From: Streptacidiphilus rugosus AM-16 | GTDB taxonomy: Bacteria; Actinomycetota; Actinomycetes; Streptomycetales; Streptomycetaceae | Direction of reading: 5' to 3' | NCBI RefSeq assembly: GCF_000744655.1 | Contig: NZ_JQMJ01000004.1 | Span: 5,766,001-5,830,000, forward strand | Length of the DNA stretch: 64,000 bases | Shown here: positions 43,606-53,179 of the stretch, one piece after another | Layout of the letters: each line of letters opens with the position of its first letter | How positions within the stretch are numbered: position 1 is the first letter of the stretch | Made by a program: the position numbers and the translations under genes | The notes under the pieces: model-generated | What the model was told of the DNA's origin: nothing | Databases searched by the model: none | What the model saw: the letters and a program-made list of their open reading frames with translations, nothing else

Positions 43606-43699
43606 TGCCGTTCGCACCCTGGCGCGACCTCCACCCCGGTGCGAGGATCGCCACCGGAGCTACCCGCAAGTAGCCCAGGGAACGGCGAGGAGGCCGGGG

Positions 43700-45130
43700 A
43701 TGACTCAGCTGCACGATCTGACCGCGTTGGAACAGGGCGAAATGATCGCGACGGGGAAGCTCTCCTCCGTCGAGCTCACGCAGCACTACCTGGACCGGAT
43801 CGGGCAACTCAACGACACCGTCGGCGCGTTCGTCACGGTCACCCCCGAACTCGCGCTCGGCCAGGCGGCCCAGGCCGAGACCGACGCCGCCGACGCCCGG
43901 CGGGACGGACGGCCGCTCTCCCCGCTCCACGGCGTCCCGGTACCGGTCAAGGACCTCAACTTCGTCGCGGGCGTCCGGGCCACCCTCGGCTCGCTCGCCT
44001 ACGCCGAGAACGTCCCGCTGGTCGACGACCACGTGGTCACCCGGCTGCGCGAGTCCGGCACCGTGATGCTCGGCAAGACGCAGACGCCGGAGTTCGGGCT
44101 GCCCTGCTACTCCGAGAACAAGGTCTCCGGACCCGCCCGCACCCCCTGGGACCTTGAGCGCTCGGCCGGCGGCTCCAGCGGCGGCGCGGGCGCGGCGGTC
44201 TCCTCCGGCCTCGCCCCGGTCGCCCACGGCAGCGACGGCGGCGGCTCGATCCGCATCCCCGCCTCCGTCTGCGGGCTCTACGGCATCAAGCCGAGCCGCG
44301 GCCGGGTCGCCTCCGGCCCCACCTTCTACGACGTCAGCGGCCTGTCCACCAGCGGCCCGCTGGCCCGCAGCGTCGCCGACGCGGCCGCCCTGCTCGACGT
44401 GCTGGCAGGCCCGATGCCCGGCGAGCCCTACGCCGCGCCCTCCCTCCCGGCCGGCGAGACCTTCCGCGCCCACGCCGGCCGCGAGCCCGGCGCGCTGCGG
44501 GTCGCGGTGCTGACCGCGTCGCCCGCGCCCGGCGTCACCGTCCACCCCGACTGCGTCGCGGCCACCCGCGAGACCGCCGAGCTGTTGAGTGGCCTGGGCC
44601 ACCACGTCGAGGAACTCGACCTGCCCGCGGACGACACCCTGCGCACGGTCTTCGGCCAGGTCTGGGCCGTGATGGCCACGCAGACCCCGGTCGCGCCGGA
44701 GGACGAGGAGAAGCTGATGCCGCTGACGCGGCATCTGCGGCGGATGGGCCGTGAGGTCTCCGGTCCCGACTTCGCCGGCGCGCTGTACGCCTTCCGCGCG
44801 GTCGGACTGCTGGTCGCCCAGCTCCAGGCCGCCTACGACGTGATCCTCAGCCCGACCCTGGCCAAGCCCCCGGCGCTGGTCGGCGGCCTGCGCAACGACG
44901 CCGACCCTGCGGCGGAGTTCGACAGCCTGGTCCACTTCACGCCGTTCACCCCGCTGTACAACGCGACGGGCCAGCCCGCCGTCAACCTCCCGCTGCACTG
45001 GAACGAGGACGGCCTGCCCATCGGCGTCATGCTCGGCGGCCGCTACGGCGACGAGGCCACCCTGATCTCCCTCTCCGCCCAGCTCGAGGCCGCAAGGCCC
45101 TGGGCCGACCGCAAGCCGCCGGTCTGGTAG
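43700..45130 (+). CDS. amidase (amidase signature family)
   Basis: 476 residues. The Ser-cisSer-Lys triad is visible: Lys84 (PVPVKDLNF), Ser159 (SAGGSSGG) and nucleophile Ser183 (DGGGSIRIPASVCG). It hydrolyses amides; the exact substrate is not fixed by sequence. It stands alone with an AGGAGG-like site before ATG 43700. Length and motifs fit aryl-acylamidase or glutamyl-tRNA amidotransferase A-like hydrolases without the GatB/C partners. Confidence 0.9.
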   Translation: MTQLHDLTALEQGEMIATGKLSSVELTQHYLDRIGQLNDTVGAFVTVTPELALGQAAQAETDAADARRDGRPLSPLHGVPVPVKDLNFVAGVRATLGSLAYAENVPLVDDHVVTRLRESGTVMLGKTQTPEFGLPCYSENKVSGPARTPWDLERSAGGSSGGAGAAVSSGLAPVAHGSDGGGSIRIPASVCGLYGIKPSRGRVASGPTFYDVSGLSTSGPLARSVADAAALLDVLAGPMPGEPYAAPSLPAGETFRAHAGREPGALRVAVLTASPAPGVTVHPDCVAATRETAELLSGLGHHVEELDLPADDTLRTVFGQVWAVMATQTPVAPEDEEKLMPLTRHLRRMGREVSGPDFAGALYAFRAVGLLVAQLQAAYDVILSPTLAKPPALVGGLRNDADPAAEFDSLVHFTPFTPLYNATGQPAVNLPLHWNEDGLPIGVMLGGRYGDEATLISLSAQLEAARPWADRKPPVW

Positions 45131-45160
45131 ACCCCCACCCGGAGCGGCCCCCCGGGGCGC

Positions 45161-45205
45161 GGGGCTCTGCCGATACGCGCCTCCGGCGCGTGGGCGCGAC
45201 AAGCC
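45161..45205 (+). repeat. dispersed 45-nt hairpin element, copy A
   Basis: Matches 54501-54545 at 38 of 45 positions without gaps. A stem of positions 14-21 and 25-32 (45174-45181 / 45185-45192) closes a TCC loop. The paired positions 20 and 26 are C and G here but G and C in the other copy, so the pairing is conserved by a double change. See the finding. Confidence 0.65.
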
Positions 45206-45333
45206 ACCCGCATGCGGATGGTCCTCGACGAACAGGGCCATCCGCGCAGGGTGGTTTCTCGCGCATGCGGTTCCTCAGGCGGAGCCTCGCGCCCCTGGAC
45301 GGTGCAGCCGACCCGCCTGCCCCAGCGGCCGCG

Positions 45334-46065
45334 TCAGTCGGTGACGATGCGGCCGTCGCGGAGGTCGAGGACGCGGTCGGCGAGCTCCATGAGGTTCGGG
45401 TCGTGGGTGGCCACCAGGGCGGTCACGCCCTCGCTGCGGACGACCGCGCGGAGCAACTGCATGACCGAGCGCCCGGTGTCCGAGTCCAGCTGACCCGTCG
45501 GCTCGTCCGCGATGATCAGCGCCGGGCGGTTGGCCAGCGCCCGCGCGATCGCCACGCGCTGCTGCTGGCCGCCGGAGAGCTCGCCCGGTCGCTGGTCCGC
45601 GTGGTCCGCCAGACCGACCAGCGCGAGCAGCTCGCGCACCCGCTCCTCCCGCTCCGCGACCGGCGTCCGGCGCAGCCGCATCGGGACGCCCACGTTCTCC
45701 GCCGCGGTCAGGATCGGCAGCAGCCCGAAGGACTGGAAGACGAAACCGATCCGGTCCCTACGCAGGTCGAGCAGGCCGTTCTCGCCCAGCTCGGAGAGGT
45801 CCTTGCCGTCGACCCTGATCGTGCCGCCGGTGGCCCGGTCCAGGCCGCCGACCAGGTTCAGCAACGTCGTCTTGCCGGAGCCCGAACGGCCCTTCAGGGC
45901 CGTCAGCTCCCCGCGCGCCGCGGTGAACGAGACCCCGCGCAGCGCGTGCACGGCCGTCTCGCCGCTGCCGAAGCTGCGGTGCACGTCGATCACCTCGACC
46001 ATCGCCGCGTCCGCGCTCGCCGCCGCCTCGCCCTCGGCCAGCACGCTGCCCCCGGTCCCCGCCAT
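45334..46065 (-). CDS. ABC transporter ATP-binding protein (MacB/LolD-like)
   Basis: 243 residues; ATG 46065 has GGAGGGGGAG just upstream. Walker [18 protein letters not shown]-loop FQSFGLLP, signature [15 protein letters not shown], and Walker [13 protein letters not shown] are all complete. It belongs to the FtsE/LolD/MacB type. No permease gene is adjacent, so its partner is elsewhere or encoded as a separate membrane protein. Likely role: efflux or lipoprotein/peptide release. Confidence 0.9.
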   Translation of the reverse strand: MAGTGGSVLAEGEAAASADAAMVEVIDVHRSFGSGETAVHALRGVSFTAARGELTALKGRSGSGKTTLLNLVGGLDRATGGTIRVDGKDLSELGENGLLDLRRDRIGFVFQSFGLLPILTAAENVGVPMRLRRTPVAEREERVRELLALVGLADHADQRPGELSGGQQQRVAIARALANRPALIIADEPTGQLDSDTGRSVMQLLRAVVRSEGVTALVATHDPNLMELADRVLDLRDGRIVTD

Positions 46066-46115
46066 GCGCTCCCCCTCCAAGGTCCGTGCCCGTACCTTCC
46101 GTGCCCGGAAAAATA

Positions 46116-46150
46116 GCAGGCGCCCACCCCCGGTGGGGGTGGGCGCCTGC
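46116..46150 (-). terminator. strong intrinsic terminator after the dut-DUF3710 operon
   Basis: Perfect 16-base stem GCAGGCGCCCACCCCC / GGGGGTGGGCGCCTGC with a three-base loop. Read on the minus strand it is followed by TATTTTTCC, so it has the classical U-tract. It ends the DUF3710 transcript (stop at 46178). Confidence 0.9.
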
Positions 46151-46177
46151 AAAGATCCGGATCTCCGGTCGGCCGCC

Positions 46178-46951
46178 TCAGCGGACCTCGGTGATCTCCG
46201 GTCCGCGCTCGAACGGGTTCAGGTCGTCCGCGCCGGGACGGCCCTGCTGCTGCGGCATGCCGTCCGGGACCATCTGGGCGTCCTCGGGCAGGCGCAGCAC
46301 GATCGGGTCGCGCGGGGCCATCGGGCCCTCGCCGCGGACCACCACGGTCTCGCGGAAGACCTGCTCCAGCACGCCCGCGGCGTCGTCCTGCATCGCGGCC
46401 TGGCCGGAGATGACGCCGCGCAGGAACCAGCGCGGTCCGTCGCAGCCGACGAACCTGACCAGCTGCACGCCGGCCGTGCCGTCCGGCAGCTGCACTGGGA
46501 CGCGGGCCCGCAGGCCCCAGCCCAGCTCGGTCTCCTCCTCGTCGATGGCGCCGCCCTGCTGGGTGATGCCGTCGGCGATCTCCTTGCGGACCTCGCCCCA
46601 GATGCCCTCGGACCGCGGCGCGGCGAAGGCCTGCAGCTGGATCGCGCTGTTGCCGAGCACCAGCGTGGCCGCGACGATCGAGTCGCCGGCGACCTCGACG
46701 CGGAGCTCCATGCCCTCGACGCCGGGGACCAGCAGTCCGCCGAGGTCGACGCGGCCCTCCTTGGCGTCCTCGACCTCGGAGAAGTCGAAGGGGCCGTCGG
46801 GGCGCGGCGCGGGCGGCAGACCCACACGCTCGTCTGCGTCGTCCTCCTCCTCGGAGGTAGCCCCTGCGATCTCCTCGCTGTCGGCGTCGACGAGCTCGTC
46901 GAGCTGCTCGACAGCGTCCTCGCCCTTGGCGCGACGACGGAACACGGTCAC
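46178..46951 (-). CDS. DUF3710 protein
   Basis: 257 residues from ATG 46951. An acidic N-terminus ([11 protein letters not shown]) is followed by the conserved domain ([24 protein letters not shown]...[23 protein letters not shown]). DUF3710 is an actinobacterial marker protein of unknown function that lies next to dut in Streptomyces and Mycobacterium. Its start overlaps the dut stop (ATGA). Confidence 0.9.
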   Translation of the reverse strand: MTVFRRRAKGEDAVEQLDELVDADSEEIAGATSEEEDDADERVGLPPAPRPDGPFDFSEVEDAKEGRVDLGGLLVPGVEGMELRVEVAGDSIVAATLVLGNSAIQLQAFAAPRSEGIWGEVRKEIADGITQQGGAIDEEETELGWGLRARVPVQLPDGTAGVQLVRFVGCDGPRWFLRGVISGQAAMQDDAAGVLEQVFRETVVVRGEGPMAPRDPIVLRLPEDAQMVPDGMPQQQGRPGADDLNPFERGPEITEVR

Positions 46952-47472
46952 TGTCCTTCCCGGTCGGGTACCGAAGAGTCTTTCTGCCCGGCCGCGGGAA
47001 TGCTAACCGCGGCATGGCCCCCCGTCGACCCGAAGCCTCCTGCGGCGCGCGCCGACCCCGGCAGTTCCGCCACCTCGTGGAAGCGGACCTTCTCGACCCG
47101 CTGGACGACCAGCTGGGCGATCCGGTCCCCGCGGTGGAAGACCACCCGCTCGCGCGGGTCGAGGTTGACGACGATCACCTTGATCTCACCACGGTACCCG
47201 GCATCGACCGTTCCGGGGGCATTGACGAGGGCGATGCCGCAGCGCGCGGCCAGGCCCGAACGCGCGTGCACGAACGCCGCGTAACCGTCGGGCAGCGCGA
47301 CGGCGATGCCGGTGGGAAGCACCGCGCGCTCGCCGGGCTCCAGCACGGCGTCGACGGTGGTGCGCAGATCGGCCCCGGCGTCGCCGGGGTGCTCGTACGC
47401 GGGGGCGGGCAGTTCGTCGTCCAGCCGACGCAGCAGCACGTCCACCGGGTGGGACGGGGAACTCAAACTCAC
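46948..47472 (-). CDS. dut: dUTP diphosphatase
   Basis: 174 residues from GTG 47472. All dUTPase motifs are visible: [40 protein letters not shown] in pieces, [10 protein letters not shown], and the P-loop-like C-terminus GGFGSTGG. It hydrolyses dUTP to dUMP and protects DNA from uracil. GTG overlaps the PaaI thioesterase stop (GTGA); the three-gene set is translationally coupled. Confidence 0.94.
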   Translation of the reverse strand: MSLSSPSHPVDVLLRRLDDELPAPAYEHPGDAGADLRTTVDAVLEPGERAVLPTGIAVALPDGYAAFVHARSGLAARCGIALVNAPGTVDAGYRGEIKVIVVNLDPRERVVFHRGDRIAQLVVQRVEKVRFHEVAELPGSARAAGGFGSTGGHAAVSIPAAGQKDSSVPDREGQ

Positions 47473-48056
47473 GGATTCACCTCGAAGGCGCGGGCGCGCC
47501 TGAACAGATCGGGGTTGTCCATGGCGGCCTTGATGTCCTCGGGCCGGCCATGGGTGACGAAGTGGTCCAGCTTGACCTGGATGAACAGGGCCCGGGCGGT
47601 GATCGCCAGCGGCCCGTCCGGGGCGTCCAGCCGCGCCTCGCCCTGGCAGAAGATCTTCCGCCCGGCCACGGCGTCCACCCAGGTGTGCAGGTAGAGCGTG
47701 GAGTCGACGGGCACGGGGCGGCGGAAGTCGGTCTCCAGCCGCGCGGTCACCGACGCGGTGTGCAGCAGCCAGTTCAGCGTGCCGAGCGCGTCGTCCATGG
47801 CGGTGACCAGCACCCCGCCGTGCGCGAGCCCGGGACCGCCCTGGTGAGCCGCGGCGACGGTGAACTCGGCGAAGATCTCGACGCCCTCGCCCGCCCGCGA
47901 GGCCAGGTGCAGTCCGTGGGGCTGGGCGGGTCCGCAGCCGAAGCAGTGCTCGTAGTGCGGCTCGATCAGCTCGCCGGGCGCGGGGGCGTCCGGATGGCGA
48001 ACGGGCGGAACCGCGCCGGCAGGCGGCGTGAGGCTGGGACGGGCTGGTTCGGTCAC
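47469..48056 (-). CDS. PaaI-family (hotdog) thioesterase
   Basis: 195 residues. Hotdog-fold pattern: HGGVLVTAMDDALGTLNWLLH helix with the catalytic acidic residue, and RLETDFRRPVPVDSTLYLHTWVDAVAGRKIFCQGEARL strands in pieces. An N-terminal CFGCGPAQPHGLHL stretch is typical of this subgroup. Acyl-CoA substrate unknown. It is first in the PaaI-dut-DUF3710 operon. Confidence 0.85.
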   Translation of the reverse strand: MTEPARPSLTPPAGAVPPVRHPDAPAPGELIEPHYEHCFGCGPAQPHGLHLASRAGEGVEIFAEFTVAAAHQGGPGLAHGGVLVTAMDDALGTLNWLLHTASVTARLETDFRRPVPVDSTLYLHTWVDAVAGRKIFCQGEARLDAPDGPLAITARALFIQVKLDHFVTHGRPEDIKAAMDNPDLFRRARAFEVNP

Positions 48057-48173
48057 CCCGCGACCCTACAGCCAGTGACCGTCCCGACCGCGGACGTGCA
48101 GGCCGCGGACGTGCGGCCGGGAAGCCGGGCCCCGGGGCCGGAGCACCCGGCCGCCCGGCGCACAATGGGTGCC

Positions 48174-48608
48174 ATGTACGACGAACGCCTCTCCGCCCCG
48201 GCGGTCCTGTGGCTGCTGCCGGCCGGCTGCGGCCTCTCCATGATGCTGATCCTGCTGGTCTTCGGCCCGGTGCCGGCGCTGCTCGGTCTGGTGGTCGGCG
48301 GCGTGGGCGGCTCCGTCCTGCTCAGCAGCTACGGCTCGCCCCGGATCCGGATCGTCCAGGGGCACCTGGTCGCCGGCCAGGCCCGCGTCCCGCTGGCCGC
48401 GCTGGGCGGCACGGAGGTCCTGGACCGCGAGGCGGCCTTCGCCTGGCGCACCACCAAGGCCGACGCCCGCGCCTTCATGCTGCTGCGCGGCTACATCCCC
48501 ACCGCACTCCGCGTCGAGGTCACCGACCCGGACGACCCGACGCCGTACCTGTACCTCTCCACCCGCGACCCCCAGCGCCTCGCCGACGCCCTCGCCGCGG
48601 CCCGCTGA
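48174..48608 (+). CDS. DUF3093 membrane protein
   Basis: 144 residues from ATG 48174. Two membrane helices near the N-terminus (WLLPAGCGLSMMLILLVFG and LLGLVVGGVGGSVLLSS) and a soluble C-terminal part with the DUF3093 pattern (AFMLLRGYIPTALRVEVTDPDDPTPYLYLSTR in pieces). It is divergent from the thioesterase, with 117 bases between starts. Function unknown. Confidence 0.8.
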   Translation: MYDERLSAPAVLWLLPAGCGLSMMLILLVFGPVPALLGLVVGGVGGSVLLSSYGSPRIRIVQGHLVAGQARVPLAALGGTEVLDREAAFAWRTTKADARAFMLLRGYIPTALRVEVTDPDDPTPYLYLSTRDPQRLADALAAAR

Positions 48609-49006
48609 GGCCTACCGGCAGCACGCGCGGACCGACGCAGCGGGAGCACGGCGCGACCGAGAGCCCGCCGCAGCGCCGAGCGGAGCCCTCGACGGCAGCG
48701 GCGCCGGACCGGCTCAGGCTCAATCCCGGCGCCGAAGCTCCGCGCCGGCCGGGCGCCCGAGGGGGCTCATCCGGCACCGGGCCCTGCCGGTCCTCCGACG
48801 GGGCGCGGGCAGCCGCGTCATGGTCACCGGCCTCGCAGGTCCGGGACACGCCTGCTCCGCGTCTGCCGGGTGCGGGTGCAGGCGGGTGCCGCAGCCGCCC
48901 CGGCGCGGGCCGGGAAGGGCCCGTGGGGGCGCTCGGCGTCCGGCTTCGTGCTCGGTGGCCGCCGCGACGGGTCCCGGTCGTCCTGGGGCAGCCTCGCGGC
49001 CTGCGG
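48609..49006. other. 398-bp gap with no gene seen
   Basis: Very GC-rich, low-complexity DNA with Pro/Arg-type shadow reading in several frames. I see no convincing coding bias, hairpin or operator. It lies between the convergent DUF3093 and 49007-49960 genes. Confidence 0.5.
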
Positions 49007-49960
49007 CTACCGCTCCGGCTCAGGTCCCGGTTTCGGCTTGGGCGTGCGCCCGTAGCGGCGCTTCGCGGGGGGCTCGGGCCGGGCGGGCGGCAGCGCGCGA
49101 CGCCAGTAGTCCGGGTCGGTCGGGGGACGCTCGCGCAGGTCGCGGCGGATCTCCTGGGCCAGGCGCGCGGTGTCCTTGCGGTTGACGTAGGCGCCGGCCG
49201 CCGCGCCGATCATGAACGGCGTCAACGAGGGAAGTTTGCGGACACCCGCGCGGGTCAGTCTTTTGCGCAGCGACGTCCGCAGCGCCGCGCCCTTGCTCAG
49301 CGCGACGATCGTGGCGGGTTTGGTGACGTCCAGGCCGCGTCGGTGCGACCAGACGTTCAGGTAGGCGAGGGAACGCTGCTTGGCGTTGCCGTGCGCGGGC
49401 TGCCCGTAGGCCTCGTAGAGTTCCGCGATCATCTTGAACTCGACCGCCGCGACGGCCAGCAGTTCGGCCGCGATCTCGACCGGCATGCTCGGCGGGACGG
49501 GCATCATCGCCGCCGCGCCGGCTCCCGCGCCGACCGCGCTCGAGGCGCGCGCCCCGGCTGCGGCGATCCGGTCGGCCAGCTCTTCCGCGCTGGCGGCGTC
49601 CGGATGATGGGCGCGGAGCGTGGCCACGTCACGAACCTTGATTCGCGGTGCCGCGTCGACCAGACGGTCGGCGAGGCTGACGGCGCCACCTTTGGCGCCG
49701 CTGCCGAGGCCACGACCCAGCTTCCTTGCGAGCGAGGCCATGCGGCCCCGCTCGACGGGGACGGAGTCCGCGGTCGCGGACTCGTCCCAGACCTCCATCT
49801 CGGCGGCGATCCTGGCCAGGTCGGCCGTGGTCTCATCCACTGATGTCGCGTTCGATGCCGGGTCGGAACCCGGATCAGCTGCTGTCGCATCGCTGGATGA
49901 ACGGCCGGCCGGGGGCCTGTCCCCGTCCGAGGATCTCTGCGGCTTGCGGAACGGTCCCAT
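49007..49960 (-). CDS. hypothetical protein with C-terminal hydrophobic helices
   Basis: 317 residues. A disordered, Asp/Ser-rich N-terminus (about 1-60), a helical middle with LARKLGRGLGSGAKGGAVSLADRL, and hydrophobic segments in the last half (MMPVPPSMPVEIAAELLAVAAVEFKMIAELY; LTPFMIGAAAGAYVNRKD). Resembles EcsC-like proteins in the distribution of helices, but I am not sure. It is encoded just before DUF4193 and the block is conserved in Streptomyces as I remember it. Function not known. Confidence 0.72.
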   Translation of the reverse strand: MGPFRKPQRSSDGDRPPAGRSSSDATAADPGSDPASNATSVDETTADLARIAAEMEVWDESATADSVPVERGRMASLARKLGRGLGSGAKGGAVSLADRLVDAAPRIKVRDVATLRAHHPDAASAEELADRIAAAGARASSAVGAGAGAAAMMPVPPSMPVEIAAELLAVAAVEFKMIAELYEAYGQPAHGNAKQRSLAYLNVWSHRRGLDVTKPATIVALSKGAALRTSLRKRLTRAGVRKLPSLTPFMIGAAAGAYVNRKDTARLAQEIRRDLRERPPTDPDYWRRALPPARPEPPAKRRYGRTPKPKPGPEPER

Positions 49961-49984
49961 GAGTCCCCTTCCTACACCGCTCGA

Positions 49985-50284
49985 TCAGGCGGCGCAGTCC
50001 CGGCAGATCGGCTGGCCGTTCTTCTCACTGGCCAGCTGGCTCCGGTGGTGCACCAGGAAACAGCTCATGCAGGTGAACTCGTCGGCCTGGCGCGGCAGAA
50101 CCCGGACGGAAAGCTCCTCGTTGCTGAGGTCCGCCCCGGGCAGCTCCAGACCCTCGGCCGCCTCGAACTCGTCGACGTCGACCGAGCTGGTCGACTTCTC
50201 GTTCCTGCGCGCCTTGAGTTCCTCGATGCTGTCCTCGTTGAGGTCGTCATCTGTCTTGCGTGGGGTGTCGTAGTCAGTCGCCAT
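49985..50284 (-). CDS. DUF4193 zinc-ribbon-like protein
   Basis: 99 residues. An acidic N-terminal half and the C-terminal motif TCMSCFLVHHRSQLASEKNG..ICRDC, with Cys72, 75, 94 and 97 in a zinc-ribbon arrangement. DUF4193 is actinobacterial and its function is unknown. The upstream 407-bp gap contains its promoter. Confidence 0.9.
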   Translation of the reverse strand: MATDYDTPRKTDDDLNEDSIEELKARRNEKSTSSVDVDEFEAAEGLELPGADLSNEELSVRVLPRQADEFTCMSCFLVHHRSQLASEKNGQPICRDCAA

Positions 50285-50691
50285 ATCACTCTCCCCCTGT
50301 GGGTGCTTGCGGGTATCTCCAGCGCACGTAACGCGCAGGGAGTCGGACTTGTGCCCGACCCGAGGGCGAGATTTTGCCTTACTTCAAGGCCCGTTACTCA
50401 ATCGACACCCGACTTGCCCCCCGAAGAGGTGATCGGGAGCACGTTTCGCCGGGGTCACGACAGCCATCAGGCCTATGCTTCACTGACCACTTACCGTGAT
50501 CATGGGCCTCGGAAACCCCGAGACGACGGGCCCGCCCTCCAGGCCCGACGCTCACCCTGCGTGATCGGCGCTTCCGCATCAAAATGGCCGAAACTGTGCG
50601 CACACTCACATGATCCCATCACCTTGTGATGCTCATCACAGTTCCAGGAAAGTCCGGACTTGTCGCCCCACCGGAAACGACCGGAGGAACC
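50285..50691. other. 407-bp gap with hairpin-like CATCAC/GTGATG repeats
   Basis: No gene seen. Near 50615-50640 an inverted repeat ATCAC-CTT-GTGAT is followed by a direct ATCAC copy. This could be an operator or a small RNA end; nothing more can be supported. The promoter of the minus-strand DUF4193 gene must lie at the left end. Confidence 0.4.
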
Positions 50692-51666
50692 TCAGGCCCT
50701 GGCCGCGTTGGCCGCCCTGCGGGCCAGAATGGCCGCCTGGCGCTCGTCGAAGCGGGTCGCCTGGGCGTCCAGGCCGTCGAGGAACGCGCCGAGCTCCTGC
50801 TGGGCCTGCAGGCCCTCCGGACCCAGCCCGGTGACGTCCATGACCTTCAGGTGCCGCAGGACGGGCTGCAGCACGTCGTCGTGGTGGATCCGCAGGTTGT
50901 AGACGCCGCCGAGGGCGATCTGGACCGCCGCGCGCTCGAAGCCGGGCATGCCGTGGCCCGGCATCCGGAAGTTGATCACCACGTCGGCGATGGCGCGCAT
51001 GGTCTGGTCGGGGGCGATCTCCAGCGCGGCCCTGACCAGGTTCCGGTAGAAGACCATGTGCAGGTTCTCGTCGGTGGCGATCCGCGCGAGCATCCGGTCG
51101 CAGACCGGGTCGCCGGAGTGGTGCCCGGTGTTCCGGTGCGAGATCCGGGTGGCCAGCTCCTGGAAGGCGACGTAGGCGATCGAGTGCAGCATCGAGTGGT
51201 TGTTGTCCGACTCGAAGCCCTCGGCCATGTGCGTCATGCGCGCCCGCTCCAGGGCCACCGGGTCCACCGCGCGCGCCGTCAGCAGGTAGTCGCGCATCAC
51301 GATGGCGTGGCGGCCCTCCTCGGCCGTCCACTGGTGCACCCAGGTGCCCCACGCGCCGTCGCGGCCGAACATGGTCGCGATCTCGTGGTGGTAGCTGGGC
51401 AGGTTGTCCTCGGTGAGCAGGTTGACCACCAGCGAGACCCGGCCGACCTCGCTGACCGGGGACTGCTCCACGGCCCAGGCCTCGCCGCCCATCACGCCGT
51501 CGAAGTCGCGGCCCAGGCTCCACGGGACGTACTCGTGGGGCATCCACTCCTTGGCCACGCCCAGATGGCGGTTGAGCTCGCGCTCGACCACCTCCTCCAG
51601 GGCGTGCAGGAGCTGCGCATCGGTCCACTGGGTGCGGCCGGCAGGGCGGTCGGGGGCGATGGTCAC
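50692..51666 (-). CDS. acyl-ACP (stearoyl-ACP) desaturase
   Basis: 324 residues from GTG 51666. A ferritin-like di-iron protein: the carboxylate/His set is seen in LLTEDNLPSYHHEI, TAEEGRHAIVMRDY (EExxH) and ATDENLHMVFYRNL (DExxH). It introduces a double bond into acyl-ACP chains. Streptomyces usually have one or two. It stands alone, on the minus strand, between DUF4193 and cutS. Confidence 0.9.
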   Translation of the reverse strand: MTIAPDRPAGRTQWTDAQLLHALEEVVERELNRHLGVAKEWMPHEYVPWSLGRDFDGVMGGEAWAVEQSPVSEVGRVSLVVNLLTEDNLPSYHHEIATMFGRDGAWGTWVHQWTAEEGRHAIVMRDYLLTARAVDPVALERARMTHMAEGFESDNNHSMLHSIAYVAFQELATRISHRNTGHHSGDPVCDRMLARIATDENLHMVFYRNLVRAALEIAPDQTMRAIADVVINFRMPGHGMPGFERAAVQIALGGVYNLRIHHDDVLQPVLRHLKVMDVTGLGPEGLQAQQELGAFLDGLDAQATRFDERQAAILARRAANAARA

Positions 51667-51907
51667 GTGAATCCAACTCTCGGAACGACACTCACCTACG
51701 CTTCCGTAGGTTACGCCACCGTAGGTTGACGACGCGCCCGCTGGCAAGAGCCACGGGCGCACGTCACAGCCTCTTCGCGCGTTGTCAACCGAGTTACTTG
51801 CGGGTCACTTGAGCCGCGCCTTCGCCCAGGTCAGAGCCACCCCGGTCGAAGCCGGCACAGCGGCGCGGCGGCGACGGGGCAGCCGCGGGGCGGACCCCGC
51901 GCGGCGG

Positions 51908-53176
51908 TCAGCGCTCGGTGAGGGCACCGCCGCGCGGCCCCGCGGGCGACCCGAGGGACGCCTTGGCGCCCGGGATCCTGACCCGGATCAGCAGTCCGCC
52001 GTCGTTGCGCGGCACGGCCTCGATCGACCCGCCGTGGGCCCGCACGACCGAGCGGACGATCGAGAGCCCGAGCCCGACGCCCTTGTCGCTGTGGGTCCGC
52101 TCGCGGCCCTTGCCGCGCCGGAAGGGCTCGAAGATGTGCTCCACCTCGTAGCCGGGCACCACCGGCCCGCTGTTGCTCACCACGAGCTCCCCCGACCCGT
52201 CGGCGGCCTGGTGCACCTGCACGTCCACCCAGCCGTCCTCGGGCAGGTTGTACTTGACCCCGTTCTGGATCAGGTTGAGCGCGACCCGCTCCAGCAGGAC
52301 GCCGTTCCCCGAGACCATCACCGCGCCGCCGGGAGCGGGCAGCGTGGTGCTCAGCCTGACGCTCCTGGCCACGGCCTCGCCGCGGGTCTGTTCCAGTGCC
52401 TGGCGGGCCACCTCGGTCAGGTCTATCGGCTTGCGCTCGGTCAGCTCGTTGTCGCTCCGCGCCAGCAGCAGCAGGCCCTCGACCAGCTGCTCGCTGCGCT
52501 CGTTGGTGGCCAGCAGGGTCTTCCCCAGCTGCTGCAGCTCGGGCGTCGCGGCCGGGTCGGAGAGCTGGACCTCCAGCAGCGTGCGGTTGATCGCCAACGG
52601 GGTGCGCAGCTCGTGCGAGGCGTTGGCGACGAACTTCCGTTGCGACTCGAAGGAGCGGTCCAGCCGGTCCAGCATGTCGTCGAAGGTGTCGGCGAGCTCC
52701 TTCAGCTCGTCGTCGGGGCCGTCCAGCTCGATCCTGCGGTGCAGGTCGGAGCCGGCCACCTGGCGCGCCGTGCGGGTGATCCGCCCGAGCGGGCTGAGCA
52801 CCCGGCCCGCCATCGCGTAGCCGAAGAAGACGGCGAGGATCAGCAGCGCGGTCAGCGCCGCCAGCGACTTCAGCACCAGCAGGTGCAGCGCCTGGGCGGC
52901 GTGCGCGTGCTGGTACTGGGTGAGGTACTCGTTGAGCTGCTGACCGTTGAGCAGGCCGCCCTCGCTCGTCTGGACCTGGACGTTGGGGCCGAGGGTTATC
53001 TTCGGCATCTGCGTCGCGCTGCCGAAGGCCTGGTCGACGAAGAGGTACATGACCAGCACCATGACCAGCCCGGCGAGCAGGAACATCCCGCCGTAGAACA
53101 TGGTCAGCCTGATCCGCAGCGTCGGTCGGAACGGGAGCAGCGACTCCCGCACGTCGACCCCGGTGTCGTCGGCCAC
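51908..53176 (-). CDS. cutS: CutS-like sensor histidine kinase
   Basis: 422 residues. Two membrane helices (about 20-46 and 100-125) flank a short extracytoplasmic loop; HAMP follows, then HisKA with VANASHELRTPLAINRT and HATPase with LIQNGVKYN and GVGLGLSIVRSVVRAHGG. It is the partner of cutR, from which it is separated by three bases. In S. lividans/S. coelicolor CutRS affects antibiotic production and is a CssRS-like secretion-stress pair. Confidence 0.92.
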   Translation of the reverse strand: MADDTGVDVRESLLPFRPTLRIRLTMFYGGMFLLAGLVMVLVMYLFVDQAFGSATQMPKITLGPNVQVQTSEGGLLNGQQLNEYLTQYQHAHAAQALHLLVLKSLAALTALLILAVFFGYAMAGRVLSPLGRITRTARQVAGSDLHRRIELDGPDDELKELADTFDDMLDRLDRSFESQRKFVANASHELRTPLAINRTLLEVQLSDPAATPELQQLGKTLLATNERSEQLVEGLLLLARSDNELTERKPIDLTEVARQALEQTRGEAVARSVRLSTTLPAPGGAVMVSGNGVLLERVALNLIQNGVKYNLPEDGWVDVQVHQAADGSGELVVSNSGPVVPGYEVEHIFEPFRRGKGRERTHSDKGVGLGLSIVRSVVRAHGGSIEAVPRNDGGLLIRVRIPGAKASLGSPAGPRGGALTER

Positions 53177-53179
53177 GGC

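Noticed and set aside
50600..50660. Small gene on the plus strand near the ATCAC repeats
   Set aside because: No ribosome site and the reading frame is very short; kept only as an unexplained hairpin-like sequence.
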